Assembly: GCA_964641895.1 (NCBI GenBank)
Contig: CAZXLA010000001.1
Span: 1 to 64,000 of the forward strand
DNA from: UBA2421 sp964641895
GTDB taxonomy: Bacteria; Planctomycetota; Phycisphaerae; Tepidisphaerales; Tepidisphaeraceae
Direction: 5' to 3'
DNA: 64,000 bases
The notes beneath the pieces were generated by a model that saw nothing but the letters and a program-made list of their open reading frames with translations, did no database searches and was not told the DNA's origin. The translations under genes and the position numbers were made by a program. Positions 53,177-62,411 of this stretch are shown here, one piece after another. The number at the start of each line of letters is the position of its first letter. Positions within the stretch are counted from its first letter, which is position 1.

Positions 53177-54070
53177 CTACTTTTGCCAAGGCCGCGAGGT
53201 CAGCGTTTCATAGGCTTCGACGTATCGCGCGCGGGTTCCCTCCACCACATCAACCGGCAGCGGCGGGGCGGGGGGGGACTTATTCCAATCCAGCGTTTCG
53301 AGGTAAGTGCGGACGAACTGCTTATCGTAACTTTCCTGTTCGCGACCCGGTTGATACTTTTCGGCGGGCCAGAAGCGGCTGCTGTCGGGGGTCAGCATTT
53401 CGTCGATGATGATGATGCGCTGGCCGGGCATCATGCCGAATTCAAACTTCGTATCGGCGATGATGATCCCGCGTTGCAGCGCGTATTCGGCGGCTCGGTT
53501 GTAGATGGTCAGCGTGCGGTCGCGCAGCTCGTTTGCCACGTTCGCGCCGACGCGCCGCACCACTTCATCAAAGCCCACATTGATGTCGTGCCCAGATTCT
53601 TCCTTGGTGGCGGGTGTGAAGATCGGCTCGGGGAGTTTGTCACACAACTTCAACCCAGACGGCAGCTTGATGCCGCAGACCGTGCCGCTCTGTTGATACT
53701 CTTTCCACCCGCTACCGGCTAAGTATCCTCGCGCCACGCACTCGATGGGGATGACGTCGGCCTTGATCGTGAACATCGCCCGGCCTTCAATCTGATCGGC
53801 AAAACCGCGCAAATGTGCGGGAAGCCGGTGCGCATCGGATTCGATCAGGTGGTTCTCAAACTGTGGCGAAAAATGGTCGAACCAGAACAGGCTGAGTTGG
53901 GTAAGGATTTTTCCTTTGTCGGGAATGCCGTTGGGCATCACACAGTCGAACGCGCTGATGCGATCGGTGGCGACGATCAGCAGGTGATCGCCCAGGTCAT
54001 AAACATCGCGCACTTTCCCCCGGCGGACGAGAAAGGGCAGATCGCTTTGAAGCAGTGCTTCGCTCGACAT
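53177..54070 (-). CDS. purC: Phosphoribosylaminoimidazole-succinocarboxamide synthase
   Basis: 297 aa from the ATG at 54070. PurC joins aspartate to CAIR in purine synthesis. RRGKVRDVYDLGDHLLIVAT and ATDRISAFDCVMPNGIPDKG are the N-terminal ATP-binding signatures; VARGYLAGSGWKEYQQSGTV and ADTKFEFG follow. The length of about 300 aa is that of the longer (yeast-like) PurC form. No other pur genes are adjacent; hpt is elsewhere in the window. Confidence 0.93.
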   Translation of the reverse strand: MSSEALLQSDLPFLVRRGKVRDVYDLGDHLLIVATDRISAFDCVMPNGIPDKGKILTQLSLFWFDHFSPQFENHLIESDAHRLPAHLRGFADQIEGRAMFTIKADVIPIECVARGYLAGSGWKEYQQSGTVCGIKLPSGLKLCDKLPEPIFTPATKEESGHDINVGFDEVVRRVGANVANELRDRTLTIYNRAAEYALQRGIIIADTKFEFGMMPGQRIIIIDEMLTPDSSRFWPAEKYQPGREQESYDKQFVRTYLETLDWNKSPPAPPLPVDVVEGTRARYVEAYETLTSRPWQK

Positions 54071-54228
54071 GCCCCCGACACTAAGCGACACCACCGCCAC
54101 ATTGCAACGGGTGTTCGCGAAATTTGCCCGCAGCAGGTTGGTGCCGGATGCGCTGCCGTTGTTTGAACCGCGGGAGTGAATTAAGATGAGTGGATTATTA
54201 AAGCGACGCCAAGGCTCGACGCAATCTC

Positions 54229-55734
54229 ATGCCAATTCTCTTTGAAATCTACCGCGACGGAAAGCGACTCACGCAGTTTTCGCCTGTAAACCCGGTGGCA
54301 ATGGGGCCTGAAAGCGTGCCCATTCCCGGCGAAGTGACATTCGAGAACGGCCAACTACGCCTCAGCCGAACCGACGAGCACGCGGTCGGCCTGTCGCTTC
54401 TTTGGGAAGTGAATGCGAACGGGTGTTATCACCTGGAGACGACGCGCCTGCTGCCGCGCGCCGCGCCGTATAACCTTAACGTCGAGCTCGCCCGCTGCCG
54501 TTTGATGAAGATCGTGCAGAAGCAGGAAGATTGGAACCTATTCGACTTTCCGCGCGCCGATCAGTTCGCCGCCATGTTTCGGGACGCTCAGGACCTGTTC
54601 GCCGATGCGCTGGGCAAGCTGCACGAACCGGCAGCGGCGGCGCAACTGGCTGATCAATCGCTGGCGATCGCGATCGATCTTTCCGAGCAGCTCGCGAGTT
54701 TTCATGGTGAATTGCTCCTGAACCGCCGCCGAGCCACCGGCGGCATTCCGCGGCATGTGTTCGGCTGCCGGGTGGATTCGACGATCCAGAACCAGCGTTA
54801 CAAAGATACGATCACTGAGCAGTTCGATTGCGCTGTATTGCCGATGAGTTGGAAGCAACTTCAGCCGCAAGAAGATAACTTTGTCACCGAGCCGGTGGAT
54901 GAGTGGGTGGAGCAACTTAGTCGCAAGCGCATTCCGATTATCGCCGGACCTCTGGTGGATTTATCGGATGGCGGGATGCCCGACTGGTCGTTCATCTGGG
55001 AGCACGATTTCGATACGCTGCGCGAACTTGCGTATGAGTTTGTGCAGAAGGTTGTCCACCGCTATCGCAAAGCCGTCAACGTGTGGAACGTGGTGGCGGG
55101 GCTGCACACCAGCAACCATTTTACGCTGTCGTTCGAGCAGATAATTGAGCTTACACGATTGCTCGTGGCGCAAGTGAAGACGCTGCTTCCCAATGCGCGA
55201 ACGCTTGTCACGGTCACCGAACCCTACGGCGAGTATCACGCCAAAGGCCACAGCAGCGTTCCGCCGATGCTGTACGCCGAAATGGTGGCACAGGCCGGCG
55301 TGAATTTCGACGCCTTCGGCCTAGAAATTCAGATGGGCGTCCCGCGGGCAGGCTCATTTACGCGGGATTTGTTTCAGATCAGTTCGATGCTCGACCGTTT
55401 CAGCACGACGGGTCGCCCGGTGTTTGTGACCGCCGTGACCGTGCCGGATCGCCAGGACCCGGATCCGAATGATAAATCAGACGGCACACTCAACCCCGCC
55501 GCCGCCGGTCGGTGGCATCGGCCGTGGGATCCGAATCTGCAGGCCGAATGGATTGATGCGGTGTATCGGCTCATGCTCAGCAAGCCGTACATTGAATCCA
55601 TCGCGTGGGGCGACCTGGCCGACATCAACCCGTCCTTGCCGGGCGCGGGGCTGCTGGATGACATGCTCAAGCCCAAGCCGTCGTTCAAGAAGATTCAGGA
55701 AATGCGCGACCAGTTTCATCGCCTCAAGCGATAG
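54229..55734 (+). CDS. GH10-like protein lacking the catalytic glutamates
   Basis: 501 aa. An N-terminal region (1-150) precedes a GH10-type barrel recognisable from WKQLQPQEDNF, KAVNVWNVVAGLHTSNHFTL, FDAFGLEIQMGVP and IESIAWGDLADINPSLPGAG plus KPSF. In real GH10 xylanases the acid/base is in W-D/N-V-V-N-E and the nucleophile in T-E-L-D; here these read WNVVAG and TAVT, so both glutamates are absent. It may bind rather than cut xylan. No signal peptide was found. comEA starts 9 nt after the stop. Confidence 0.75.
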   Translation: MPILFEIYRDGKRLTQFSPVNPVAMGPESVPIPGEVTFENGQLRLSRTDEHAVGLSLLWEVNANGCYHLETTRLLPRAAPYNLNVELARCRLMKIVQKQEDWNLFDFPRADQFAAMFRDAQDLFADALGKLHEPAAAAQLADQSLAIAIDLSEQLASFHGELLLNRRRATGGIPRHVFGCRVDSTIQNQRYKDTITEQFDCAVLPMSWKQLQPQEDNFVTEPVDEWVEQLSRKRIPIIAGPLVDLSDGGMPDWSFIWEHDFDTLRELAYEFVQKVVHRYRKAVNVWNVVAGLHTSNHFTLSFEQIIELTRLLVAQVKTLLPNARTLVTVTEPYGEYHAKGHSSVPPMLYAEMVAQAGVNFDAFGLEIQMGVPRAGSFTRDLFQISSMLDRFSTTGRPVFVTAVTVPDRQDPDPNDKSDGTLNPAAAGRWHRPWDPNLQAEWIDAVYRLMLSKPYIESIAWGDLADINPSLPGAGLLDDMLKPKPSFKKIQEMRDQFHRLKR

Positions 55735-55743
55735 ATTCCTACA

Positions 55744-56172
55744 ATGCCCGGTTCTTCCGACACTATCGCCTGGATGCCGCCGCAGCGGCGCGTTTTGCTC
55801 CTGCTGACGACGGTGGTTGTGCTCTACATCGGATTCCGTCTGCTTCGCGACCGTACGACAGTGGCGGATTCACCCCCGCTACGCGGCGCGCGCCTGTACG
55901 AGCTGCGCGACCGGATCGATCCAAACACCGCCGACATCGCCACGCTCGCGGCGCTGCCCGGATTGGGCGAGAAGCGCGCCACCGATATCGTCAACCTCCG
56001 CGAGCAACTGGTTCGAAAGTCGCCCGGTCGTCCGGCATTTGCCCGGCCCGAAGACCTGCTCAAGGTTAGCGGCATCGGCGCCGTGATGATGATGCAATTG
56101 ACGCCCTACCTGGTCTTTCCCTCCGCCAACACTGCGACAACGAAAGCGGGAACCATAGATGAACACAAATGA
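55744..56172 (+). CDS. comEA: ComEA-like helix-hairpin-helix DNA-binding protein
   Basis: 142 aa. A membrane anchor (VLLLLTTVVVLYIGFRLL) is followed by the tandem helix-hairpin-helix module: IDPNTADIATLAALPGLGEK, RATDIVNLREQL, then EDLLKVSGIGAVMMMQLTPY. ComEA binds DNA at the cell surface during transformation. The last residues (TIDEHK) and the stop codon are encoded by the left arm of an inverted repeat (copy D), so the 3' end has been changed by repeat DNA. Confidence 0.82.
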   Translation: MPGSSDTIAWMPPQRRVLLLLTTVVVLYIGFRLLRDRTTVADSPPLRGARLYELRDRIDPNTADIATLAALPGLGEKRATDIVNLREQLVRKSPGRPAFARPEDLLKVSGIGAVMMMQLTPYLVFPSANTATTKAGTIDEHK

Positions 56173-56248
56173 ACACAGATAAACGTTGGGTTTTAAAGTG
56201 GTAAGCCACTCTCTCATCCGTGTCGATCTGCGTTCGTCTGTGGTTTCA
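56158..56248. repeat. Intergenic inverted repeat, GATGAACACAGATNAAC family (copy D)
   Basis: The left arm (56158-56185) is GATGAACACAAATGAACACA and on; the inverted right arm (56213-56248) ends GATCTGCGTTCGTCTGTGG. It lies between comEA and uvrB and supplies the comEA stop codon. Confidence 0.7.
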
Positions 56249-56285
56249 GATTTCTCGGGCATACAATCAAGGTTGGAGGTGAGCC

Positions 56286-58358
56286 GTGGCCGATTTTGAA
56301 GTTGTCAGCTCCTATAAACCGCAGGGCGATCAACCGCAGGCGATCGAAAAACTGGTTGAGTCGATCAACGGCGGGAAGAAGTACAACACGCTCATGGGCG
56401 TGACGGGATCGGGCAAAACCTTCACGATGGCGCACACCGTCGCGCGGCTGAATCGGCCGACGCTGGTCATCAGCCACAACAAGACGCTGGCGGCGCAGCT
56501 TTATGAGGAATTTAAAGACCTGTTTCCAAACAACGCCGTCGGCTATTTTGTCAGCTACTACGATTACTATCAGCCCGAAGCGTATATTCCGCAGCGGGAT
56601 ATCTATATTGAAAAGGACGCGAGTCGTAATGACGACCTCGATCGCCTGCGTCTGAGCGCCACCAGCCACTTGGTCAGCCGCAGAGACGTGCTTATCGTCG
56701 CGTCCGTTTCCTGCATCTTCGGCCTGGGTTCGCCCGAGAGCTATCAGCGGTCGGTCATTCCTATTTTAAAAAACGAGCCGATCGACCGCGACGAACTGCT
56801 GCATAAACTGATTGACCTGCAATACAGCCGCAACGACATGGACTTTAAACGCGGCACCTTCCGCGTCCGCGGCGACGTGGTTGAACTGCATCCGAGTTAC
56901 GAAGAATTTGCCTACCGTATCGAAATGTTCGGCGACGAAATCACGAATATTGATGCCATCAACCCCCTTACTGGCGAACTGCTGGGCAGCCACGAATCAA
57001 TCTTCATCTACCCGGCCGTTCACTATGTCATGCCCGAAGAACGCATCGCCGGCGGGGTGCAGACGATTCGCGAGGAACTCGACCTGCAAGTGATGAAACT
57101 CCGCGGGCACGGAAAGCTGCTGGAAGCGCAACGGCTGCTGGCGCGGACGAAATACGACTTGGAGATGATTCAGGAAGTGGGTTTCTGCAGCGGGATCGAA
57201 AACTACAGCCGGCACTTCGACGGCCGCAAGCCGGGCGAGAAGCCGTTTACGCTCGTCGATTACTTTCCGAAAGATTTCCTGCTGGTGGTTGATGAGAGCC
57301 ACGTCACGCTGTCGCAGATCAAAGCGATGTACAACGGCGATCGGCAGCGGAAAGAAGTGCTGGTCGAACACGGCTTTCGCCTGCCCAGCGCGCTCGATAA
57401 CCGCCCGCTAAAGTATGAAGAGTTTTCAGCGATGATCGGCCAGGCGGTTTACGTTTCGGCCACGCCGGGAAAGGAAGAACTGGAGCATTCCTGCGGCGAG
57501 GTGGTGGAGCAGCTCATCCGGCCGACGGGCCTGATCGATCCAGAAATTATTGTTCATTCGGCCCAGGGACAGGTGCCTCACCTGCTGGAACAGATCAAAG
57601 TGTGTGTCGAGAACGGCACCCGCGCACTGGTTACCACGCTCACGAAGCGCCTGGCGGAAGACTTGAGCGCCTACATCCAGGAGGCCGGCTTCCGCGGGCG
57701 GTATCTGCATAGCGAGATTCAGACCATCGAGCGCGTGGAAATCTTGAACGATCTACGTCGCGGCGAGTTTGATGTGCTGGTCGGCATCAACCTGCTGCGC
57801 GAAGGGCTTGATCTGCCTGAAGTATCGATGGTCGCCATTCTTGATGCCGACAAGACCGGCTTCCTGCGCTCAGAAACGTCGCTCGTCCAGACCATCGGCC
57901 GCGCCGCCCGGCATGTCGGCAGCAAGGTGTACCTCTACGCCGACACCATTACCCCCGCCATGCAGCGTGCCATGGATGAAACCTCGCGCCGGCGCACCCT
58001 GCAACGGGAATACAACACCAAAAACGGCATCACGCCGCAAACCATTCAGAAGGCGATTCACAGCAACATCGAAAGTGAGATTAAAGCCCGCAAGACGACC
58101 GCCGAAGCCATCAAGGCCGACGAGGTCACGATGGACAACACCGAACTGCTTAAGATTCTGGAAGAAGAAATGCTTCAATCGGCGCAGAATCTGGAGTTCG
58201 AGCGGGCGGCGCAAATGCGCGATCGCATCCAGGAATTGAAAGGCGCGCCCAGGATCGCGAGCAATAACTTTAACAAGCCGGACCCGACCGACTCGAAGAC
58301 AAAGATCTGGCAACCGAAGAGCAGCGGCAAGAAGGGGAAGAAGGGCGTGGCGCGCTAG
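56286..58358 (+). CDS. uvrB: UvrABC excinuclease subunit B
   Basis: 690 aa from a GTG with GGAGGTGA upstream. UvrB verifies DNA damage in nucleotide excision repair. The Walker A is GVTGSGKTFTMAHTVA; YYDYYQPEAYIPQRDIYIEK is the beta-hairpin that inserts into DNA; YVSATPGKEEL, GINLLREGLDLPEVSMVAIL and QTIGRAARHV are helicase motifs. The C-terminal UVR motif (LLKILEEEMLQSAQNLEFER) binds UvrC. The tail ends with a lysine-rich SSGKKGKKGVAR. It is complete. Confidence 0.96.
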   Translation: MADFEVVSSYKPQGDQPQAIEKLVESINGGKKYNTLMGVTGSGKTFTMAHTVARLNRPTLVISHNKTLAAQLYEEFKDLFPNNAVGYFVSYYDYYQPEAYIPQRDIYIEKDASRNDDLDRLRLSATSHLVSRRDVLIVASVSCIFGLGSPESYQRSVIPILKNEPIDRDELLHKLIDLQYSRNDMDFKRGTFRVRGDVVELHPSYEEFAYRIEMFGDEITNIDAINPLTGELLGSHESIFIYPAVHYVMPEERIAGGVQTIREELDLQVMKLRGHGKLLEAQRLLARTKYDLEMIQEVGFCSGIENYSRHFDGRKPGEKPFTLVDYFPKDFLLVVDESHVTLSQIKAMYNGDRQRKEVLVEHGFRLPSALDNRPLKYEEFSAMIGQAVYVSATPGKEELEHSCGEVVEQLIRPTGLIDPEIIVHSAQGQVPHLLEQIKVCVENGTRALVTTLTKRLAEDLSAYIQEAGFRGRYLHSEIQTIERVEILNDLRRGEFDVLVGINLLREGLDLPEVSMVAILDADKTGFLRSETSLVQTIGRAARHVGSKVYLYADTITPAMQRAMDETSRRRTLQREYNTKNGITPQTIQKAIHSNIESEIKARKTTAEAIKADEVTMDNTELLKILEEEMLQSAQNLEFERAAQMRDRIQELKGAPRIASNNFNKPDPTDSKTKIWQPKSSGKKGKKGVAR

Positions 58359-58396
58359 GCGATGGATCGGCGATGAAATTGTGCTACTACATTGTG

Positions 58397-58951
58397 CTAC
58401 ACAAAGAACTCCGCAACCTTGCACTGAAACGTCGGCAACGCCGATTCTCCGGTGATGGTGTCGTTTTCACGCAGCTTGGTCACCGACCCATCGGCCCGGT
58501 GAATGGTCACGAGTTTTGATTGCGGATCGACCACCCACACCGATCTGAAGCCATTGGCAAGATATTCTTCGACCTTGCTGGTCACGTCATATTCAAGATC
58601 ATTTTTCGAAATCACCTCGGCTGCCAAGTCGGCGGGGATGGGCATGTAGCCGACATTTCCCAAGGCGGAAAGGCGCTCGGAACGCACCAGCGAAACATCG
58701 GGTTTGCGGATGTGGTTGGGATCGTTCTTGAAGCACTGATAGCCTAACTCGGAATTATAAACTTCGGCTTCCAGCGTTTTGGCCGCAACTAGTTTGAGTA
58801 AATAGATGATTTGTCCGCTGATTTTGCTGGATTCTCTGCTCGCCGTCTTCTCCAAAAGATGTCCATGAACCAGCTCAAACCCCCGCGCGTCGTCGCGCAT
58901 CCGGAGCAATTCATCAGCGGTGAACGTTGTATTGCCGGCCAATGGGCTCAT
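58397..58951 (-). CDS. Uma2 family protein (second copy)
   Basis: 184 aa from the ATG at 58951, with GGAGG 11 nt upstream. It has the Uma2/DUF820 nuclease-like fold: GFELVHGHLLEKT, HIRKPDVSLVRSER, PIPADLAAEVISKNDLEYDV, VEEYLANGFRSVWVVDPQSK. It is only distantly like the copy at 50560, so the two are not a recent duplication. It is convergent with uvrB. The role is unknown. Confidence 0.85.
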   Translation of the reverse strand: MSPLAGNTTFTADELLRMRDDARGFELVHGHLLEKTASRESSKISGQIIYLLKLVAAKTLEAEVYNSELGYQCFKNDPNHIRKPDVSLVRSERLSALGNVGYMPIPADLAAEVISKNDLEYDVTSKVEEYLANGFRSVWVVDPQSKLVTIHRADGSVTKLRENDTITGESALPTFQCKVAEFFV

Positions 58952-59055
58952 TGCGGTCAAGCCTCCATGTGTTCGTCGGTTGTTGCGGGATATAATATAC
59001 ACACCAAGTACAATCACCGGCAGTAAAATCTTGCGATTTCACCACACAAGCCACC

Positions 59056-59964
59056 ATGCTCAAAACCTTCCCCAACTTCGACGAAATCAAAGAACTCATC
59101 GCCTTCGCCAAGCGCGAAGACCTCGGCCCGCAAAACGATGATGTCACCAGCCGCCTGACGGTCGCCGACGACGCCGTCGGCGTGGGCACGCTCCTGCAAA
59201 AAGACGTCGGTATCGTTTGCGGGCTGCCGTTGGTGGAGATGATCTGTCGCGCTTACGACGAGCGCCTGCGCGTCGAGCCGATTCCCGGTTTTCACATGGA
59301 GATCATCGAAGGCCGATTCAGCGATCAGCGCCTCACGCCACTGGTGCGCATCCGCGGGCCGCGGCGGTCACTCCTGGCCGCCGAGCGGGTGATTCTCAAC
59401 TTCCTCCAGCATATGAGTGGCGTGGCGACGTTCGCCAACCGGTTCGTCCGCCGCGTGCAGGGAACCGGCGCGAAAATTTACGATACGCGTAAAACGCTGC
59501 CCGGTTTCCGTGCCCTCGATAAATACGCCGTCCGCGCCGGCGGCGGGCATAACCATCGCGCGGGGTTGTTTGATGCCGTCCTGATCAAAGACAACCACAT
59601 CGCCGGCGTCGCCGTGCGCGATTTGGCCGACAAGCTCCGATCGATCGTCGCGCAAAGCCGCACCGAGCGCGTCGGCCGGGTGGTCGAAGTGGAAGTCGAT
59701 ACGCTGGAACAACTGCGCGAAGTGCTCAAGGTCGACGGCGTTGACATCATCCTGCTTGATAACATGGACTGCCCGCGGATGATCATCGCCGTCGAAGCTC
59801 GCAATCACGCCGGTAAAAAAGGCCAGGTACAACTCGAAGCCAGCGGGGGAGTGACGCTGGAAACGGTGCGCTCGATCGCCGAAACCGGCGTCGACCGCAT
59901 CAGCGTCGGCGCGATTACGCATTCGGCACCGGCGCTGGATATCGGCCTCGAAATAGAACCCTAG
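59056..59964 (+). CDS. nadC: Nicotinate-nucleotide pyrophosphorylase (quinolinate phosphoribosyltransferase)
   Basis: 302 aa. It turns quinolinate and PRPP into nicotinate mononucleotide, the step after NadA. GVATFANRFVRRVQGTGAKI, YDTRKTLPGFRALDKYAVRA (TRKTxPGxR) and GGGHNHRAGLFDAVLIKDNH carry the PRPP- and quinolinate-binding residues. LEASGGVTLETVRSIAETGV is the C-terminal phosphate-binding stretch. It works with the NadB encoded at 20 kb. Confidence 0.95.
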   Translation: MLKTFPNFDEIKELIAFAKREDLGPQNDDVTSRLTVADDAVGVGTLLQKDVGIVCGLPLVEMICRAYDERLRVEPIPGFHMEIIEGRFSDQRLTPLVRIRGPRRSLLAAERVILNFLQHMSGVATFANRFVRRVQGTGAKIYDTRKTLPGFRALDKYAVRAGGGHNHRAGLFDAVLIKDNHIAGVAVRDLADKLRSIVAQSRTERVGRVVEVEVDTLEQLREVLKVDGVDIILLDNMDCPRMIIAVEARNHAGKKGQVQLEASGGVTLETVRSIAETGVDRISVGAITHSAPALDIGLEIEP

Positions 59965-60017
59965 CCCGCATCTCTCGCGCCTTTTCGTGATGTACCTACA
60001 GCGCGACGGCGGCCGGG

Positions 60018-60761
60018 CTACAGGGACTTTTTCATCACCAACAAATAGTTAAACCCCCGCAGGAAGAAATTCCCCTCCGCCGCGGCCTTGCGGTAGTTGC
60101 CCATTTCCAGGGTTTTGTTGTGGCGGACGACGGTGATGATATCGACCGGGGTAAAATGCCGGCGCAGGATCGCGAACAGTTCGAAGCCGATGGGGTAAAA
60201 GGCTTTGCCGTGCACGTAGCTGTCGCTGACGTAGACGGCCATGTGGCGGCCGGGCTTGAGGATGCGGTGGATTTCTCTTGTCACCTGTTCCATCGCGTCG
60301 TAATAGGCGGGGTCGGCGGCGTCGAGCTTGCCGATGTCTCGGGGGTCGTCGCCGTAATCTAAGTGCGTGCCGTACGGCGGATCGATGAAGACGAAGTCGA
60401 CTTTGTTGGTGAGTTCGGGCGGGAGTGTGCGGGCGTCGACGCGAAAGATATCGGTTCGAGTGGGGTGGACGTCGTAACCCAAAGCTTTGCGGTTTAAGTC
60501 GCGGGCGACATCGAGCGTGGTTCCCGATCCGCAGAAGCAATCGACGACGAGTTCTTTTTCTTTCGTGTACCGCTGCAGCAGGTTCCAGATGATGTAGCTG
60601 GGCGTAGCGCCCTTGTAGCCGGCGATGCCTTGCTGCGTGCTGCCGTAATCTTGCGATGGATATTCCCACAGCGTGGTCGGCTGCAGGCGCAGCGGGGGTT
60701 TCACCGGACGAGGTCTCTCGGGGCGCGGTTTGTGATGGCTTACAGGGCGTTTGTTGTTCAT
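60018..60761 (-). CDS. DNA methyltransferase (N4/N6 type)
   Basis: 247 aa from the ATG at 60761. The S-adenosylmethionine motif is VDCFCGSGTTLDVARDL and the catalytic motif is FIDPPYGTHLDYGDDP (DPPY). The order, with the AdoMet motif before the DPPY motif and no long target domain, fits a beta/gamma-class N4-cytosine or N6-adenine methyltransferase. No restriction enzyme gene is adjacent, so it may be an orphan. TRM11-like RNA methyltransferases share DPPY, so RNA is a possible substrate. Confidence 0.78.
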   Translation of the reverse strand: MNNKRPVSHHKPRPERPRPVKPPLRLQPTTLWEYPSQDYGSTQQGIAGYKGATPSYIIWNLLQRYTKEKELVVDCFCGSGTTLDVARDLNRKALGYDVHPTRTDIFRVDARTLPPELTNKVDFVFIDPPYGTHLDYGDDPRDIGKLDAADPAYYDAMEQVTREIHRILKPGRHMAVYVSDSYVHGKAFYPIGFELFAILRRHFTPVDIITVVRHNKTLEMGNYRKAAAEGNFFLRGFNYLLVMKKSL

Positions 60762-60820
60762 CGCTATCGACTTCCAACCTACAACAAACAACAACCAACA
60801 CATAACCTCCAACTGACAAC

Positions 60821-61645
60821 CTACAACTCCCGCGGCGGATCAAGCATCTCCACCACGCGATCAATCTTGCGATGCAGTTCCGTCACGTCGGTCTGCGCTT
60901 TGAGATTGATCTGATATTCCAGCTCGTCGCGAATCCGCGATCGCTCATTCGCACGGCGCTGCGCATTGAGCACAAGAATCGTCAACAGAATCGACTCCAG
61001 CGCGATCAGCAGGCACAGCCAGAAAAACGTGGGCGGATCGTCATGCCAGACGATTGGTTTGTTCAATTCGAAGTGCTTGACCGTGTGATAAGCGATCCAC
61101 GCAACGACTAACACGATGTTCAGCACGAAAAACCTGCCGCTCGATGCAAACCGCACCACCTGATCAACCACTTTTTGCAGCGGCGTGAGTTGATGATCGA
61201 CTTCCTCATTCACATTTTTCACGGTACGCAGTTTGGCAATCGATTCGCGTTGCCGGGCGCCCAGAATCGCCACCATGTGCACGGCGGTGGAGGGGTGGCG
61301 ATCCAGAAAGTCGTAGAACGTCCTGCGATCGAGCGTGATGAGCGTCGTTTCAATTTCCGTGCGCGCGGTGGCGGTGCGCGGACCGCCATCGAGCAGGGAG
61401 AGTTCACCGAAAAACTGCCCGTGGCCCAAGTGGGCGATGGGAATGTCGTGCCCGGTATCGTCGACGTAACTGAGCAGCACTTTTCCGTGCTGGATGATGA
61501 ACATTTCGTCGCCGCGTTCGCCGATCCAAAAGATGGTTTCATGTGACGCAAACTTGCGGTGTTTCATGACCTCGACGAGTTCGGCGCGGTCTTGTTCGGT
61601 GAGTTCGCTGAACAGCGGTATGGGTCGAAGCAGATCCTGATCCAT
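60821..61645 (-). CDS. Cyclic-nucleotide-binding domain fused to DUF1003
   Basis: 274 aa from the ATG at 61645. Residues about 10-125 form a cNMP-binding domain (HETIFWIGERGDEMFIIQHG, FGELSLLDGGPRTATARTEI; FGE-(L)-x...R-x-A is the nucleotide pocket). Residues about 165-255 are DUF1003, with two membrane helices (FFVLNIVLVVAWIAYHTV, FFWLCLLIALESILLTILVL) and the QRRANERSRIRDELEYQINL tail. The domain pairing suggests a membrane protein that responds to a cyclic nucleotide. The function of DUF1003 is unknown. Confidence 0.83.
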   Translation of the reverse strand: MDQDLLRPIPLFSELTEQDRAELVEVMKHRKFASHETIFWIGERGDEMFIIQHGKVLLSYVDDTGHDIPIAHLGHGQFFGELSLLDGGPRTATARTEIETTLITLDRRTFYDFLDRHPSTAVHMVAILGARQRESIAKLRTVKNVNEEVDHQLTPLQKVVDQVVRFASSGRFFVLNIVLVVAWIAYHTVKHFELNKPIVWHDDPPTFFWLCLLIALESILLTILVLNAQRRANERSRIRDELEYQINLKAQTDVTELHRKIDRVVEMLDPPREL

Positions 61646-61761
61646 GCGTTGCGACTTTATCGCAGAAACGCCAAAGCCGCGAACGGGTGTCGGCGCCGTT
61701 CGCGGCTCGATTGCGAACACCGGCAAAATTTAGGGTGTCAGATGTTATGCCCGTTGCAGTG

Positions 61762-62199
61762 CTAAGCTCGGCCGTAGATGTAATCGTTCAGGAAGTGAAT
61801 CTGCATCGCTTGTTCGCTGGCATGACAGGCGTTCACGTCGCCGATGCTGATGAGGCCGTGCAAATGCCCGCCGGAGTCGATGACGGGAAGGTGCCGCACG
61901 CGCCGCTGCTGCATGATGGCCGAGACCTCGTCCATTGTGGTTTCTGGGCGGCAGAGGACGACTTCGCGCGTCATGGCATCGCCCACAGTGCAATCGCTCG
62001 GGTTGAGGCCTTCGCCGAGCACGCGTCGCAGCACATCGCGTTCGGTGAAGATGCCGGTCACCTGGTCATCGGTCATGACCATCAGCGCGCCGATTTTATG
62101 GCGGTTCATCTGGAGAATCGCATCAATGACCTTGGCGGAAGCGGTAGTGCAATAAACGCCCCCGCCCTTTTCCCGCAAGATATCCATAGCCGTGTGCAT
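61762..62199 (-). CDS. CBS domain pair protein
   Basis: 145 aa from the ATG at 62199, with AAAGGAG 8 nt upstream. Two CBS domains, about residues 7-65 and 75-130: IGALMVMTDDQVTGIFTERD and VRHLPVIDSGGHLHGLISIG are paired beta-strand motifs that bind adenine nucleotides. It has no other domain, so it is a stand-alone nucleotide sensor of unknown partner. It is in the same direction as the cNMP-DUF1003 gene, 116 nt upstream of it. Confidence 0.87.
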   Translation of the reverse strand: MHTAMDILREKGGGVYCTTASAKVIDAILQMNRHKIGALMVMTDDQVTGIFTERDVLRRVLGEGLNPSDCTVGDAMTREVVLCRPETTMDEVSAIMQQRRVRHLPVIDSGGHLHGLISIGDVNACHASEQAMQIHFLNDYIYGRA

Positions 62200-62411
62200 A
62201 AGAAGGCTCCTTTCAATTGGCCTTTCTCCCCGGCCGAGAAAAATATGTTGACGCAAACGCGTCCTCCTCCGATGTGGCTCACCCAGCATAAGCATGGTGG
62301 TCGCGGAAACGCAACATCGTGAAAAACTTATCGAAGTACGTCCGAGTTTCAGAAGTGCGTTCTCGCACCCATTGTGTGGCCGATCAGCAGCTTTGGGGTA
62401 AAACCAAGAGC

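Noticed and set aside
50560..58951. The two Uma2 genes as a recent duplication
   Set aside because: The proteins share only the fold-level motifs; their sequences differ widely.
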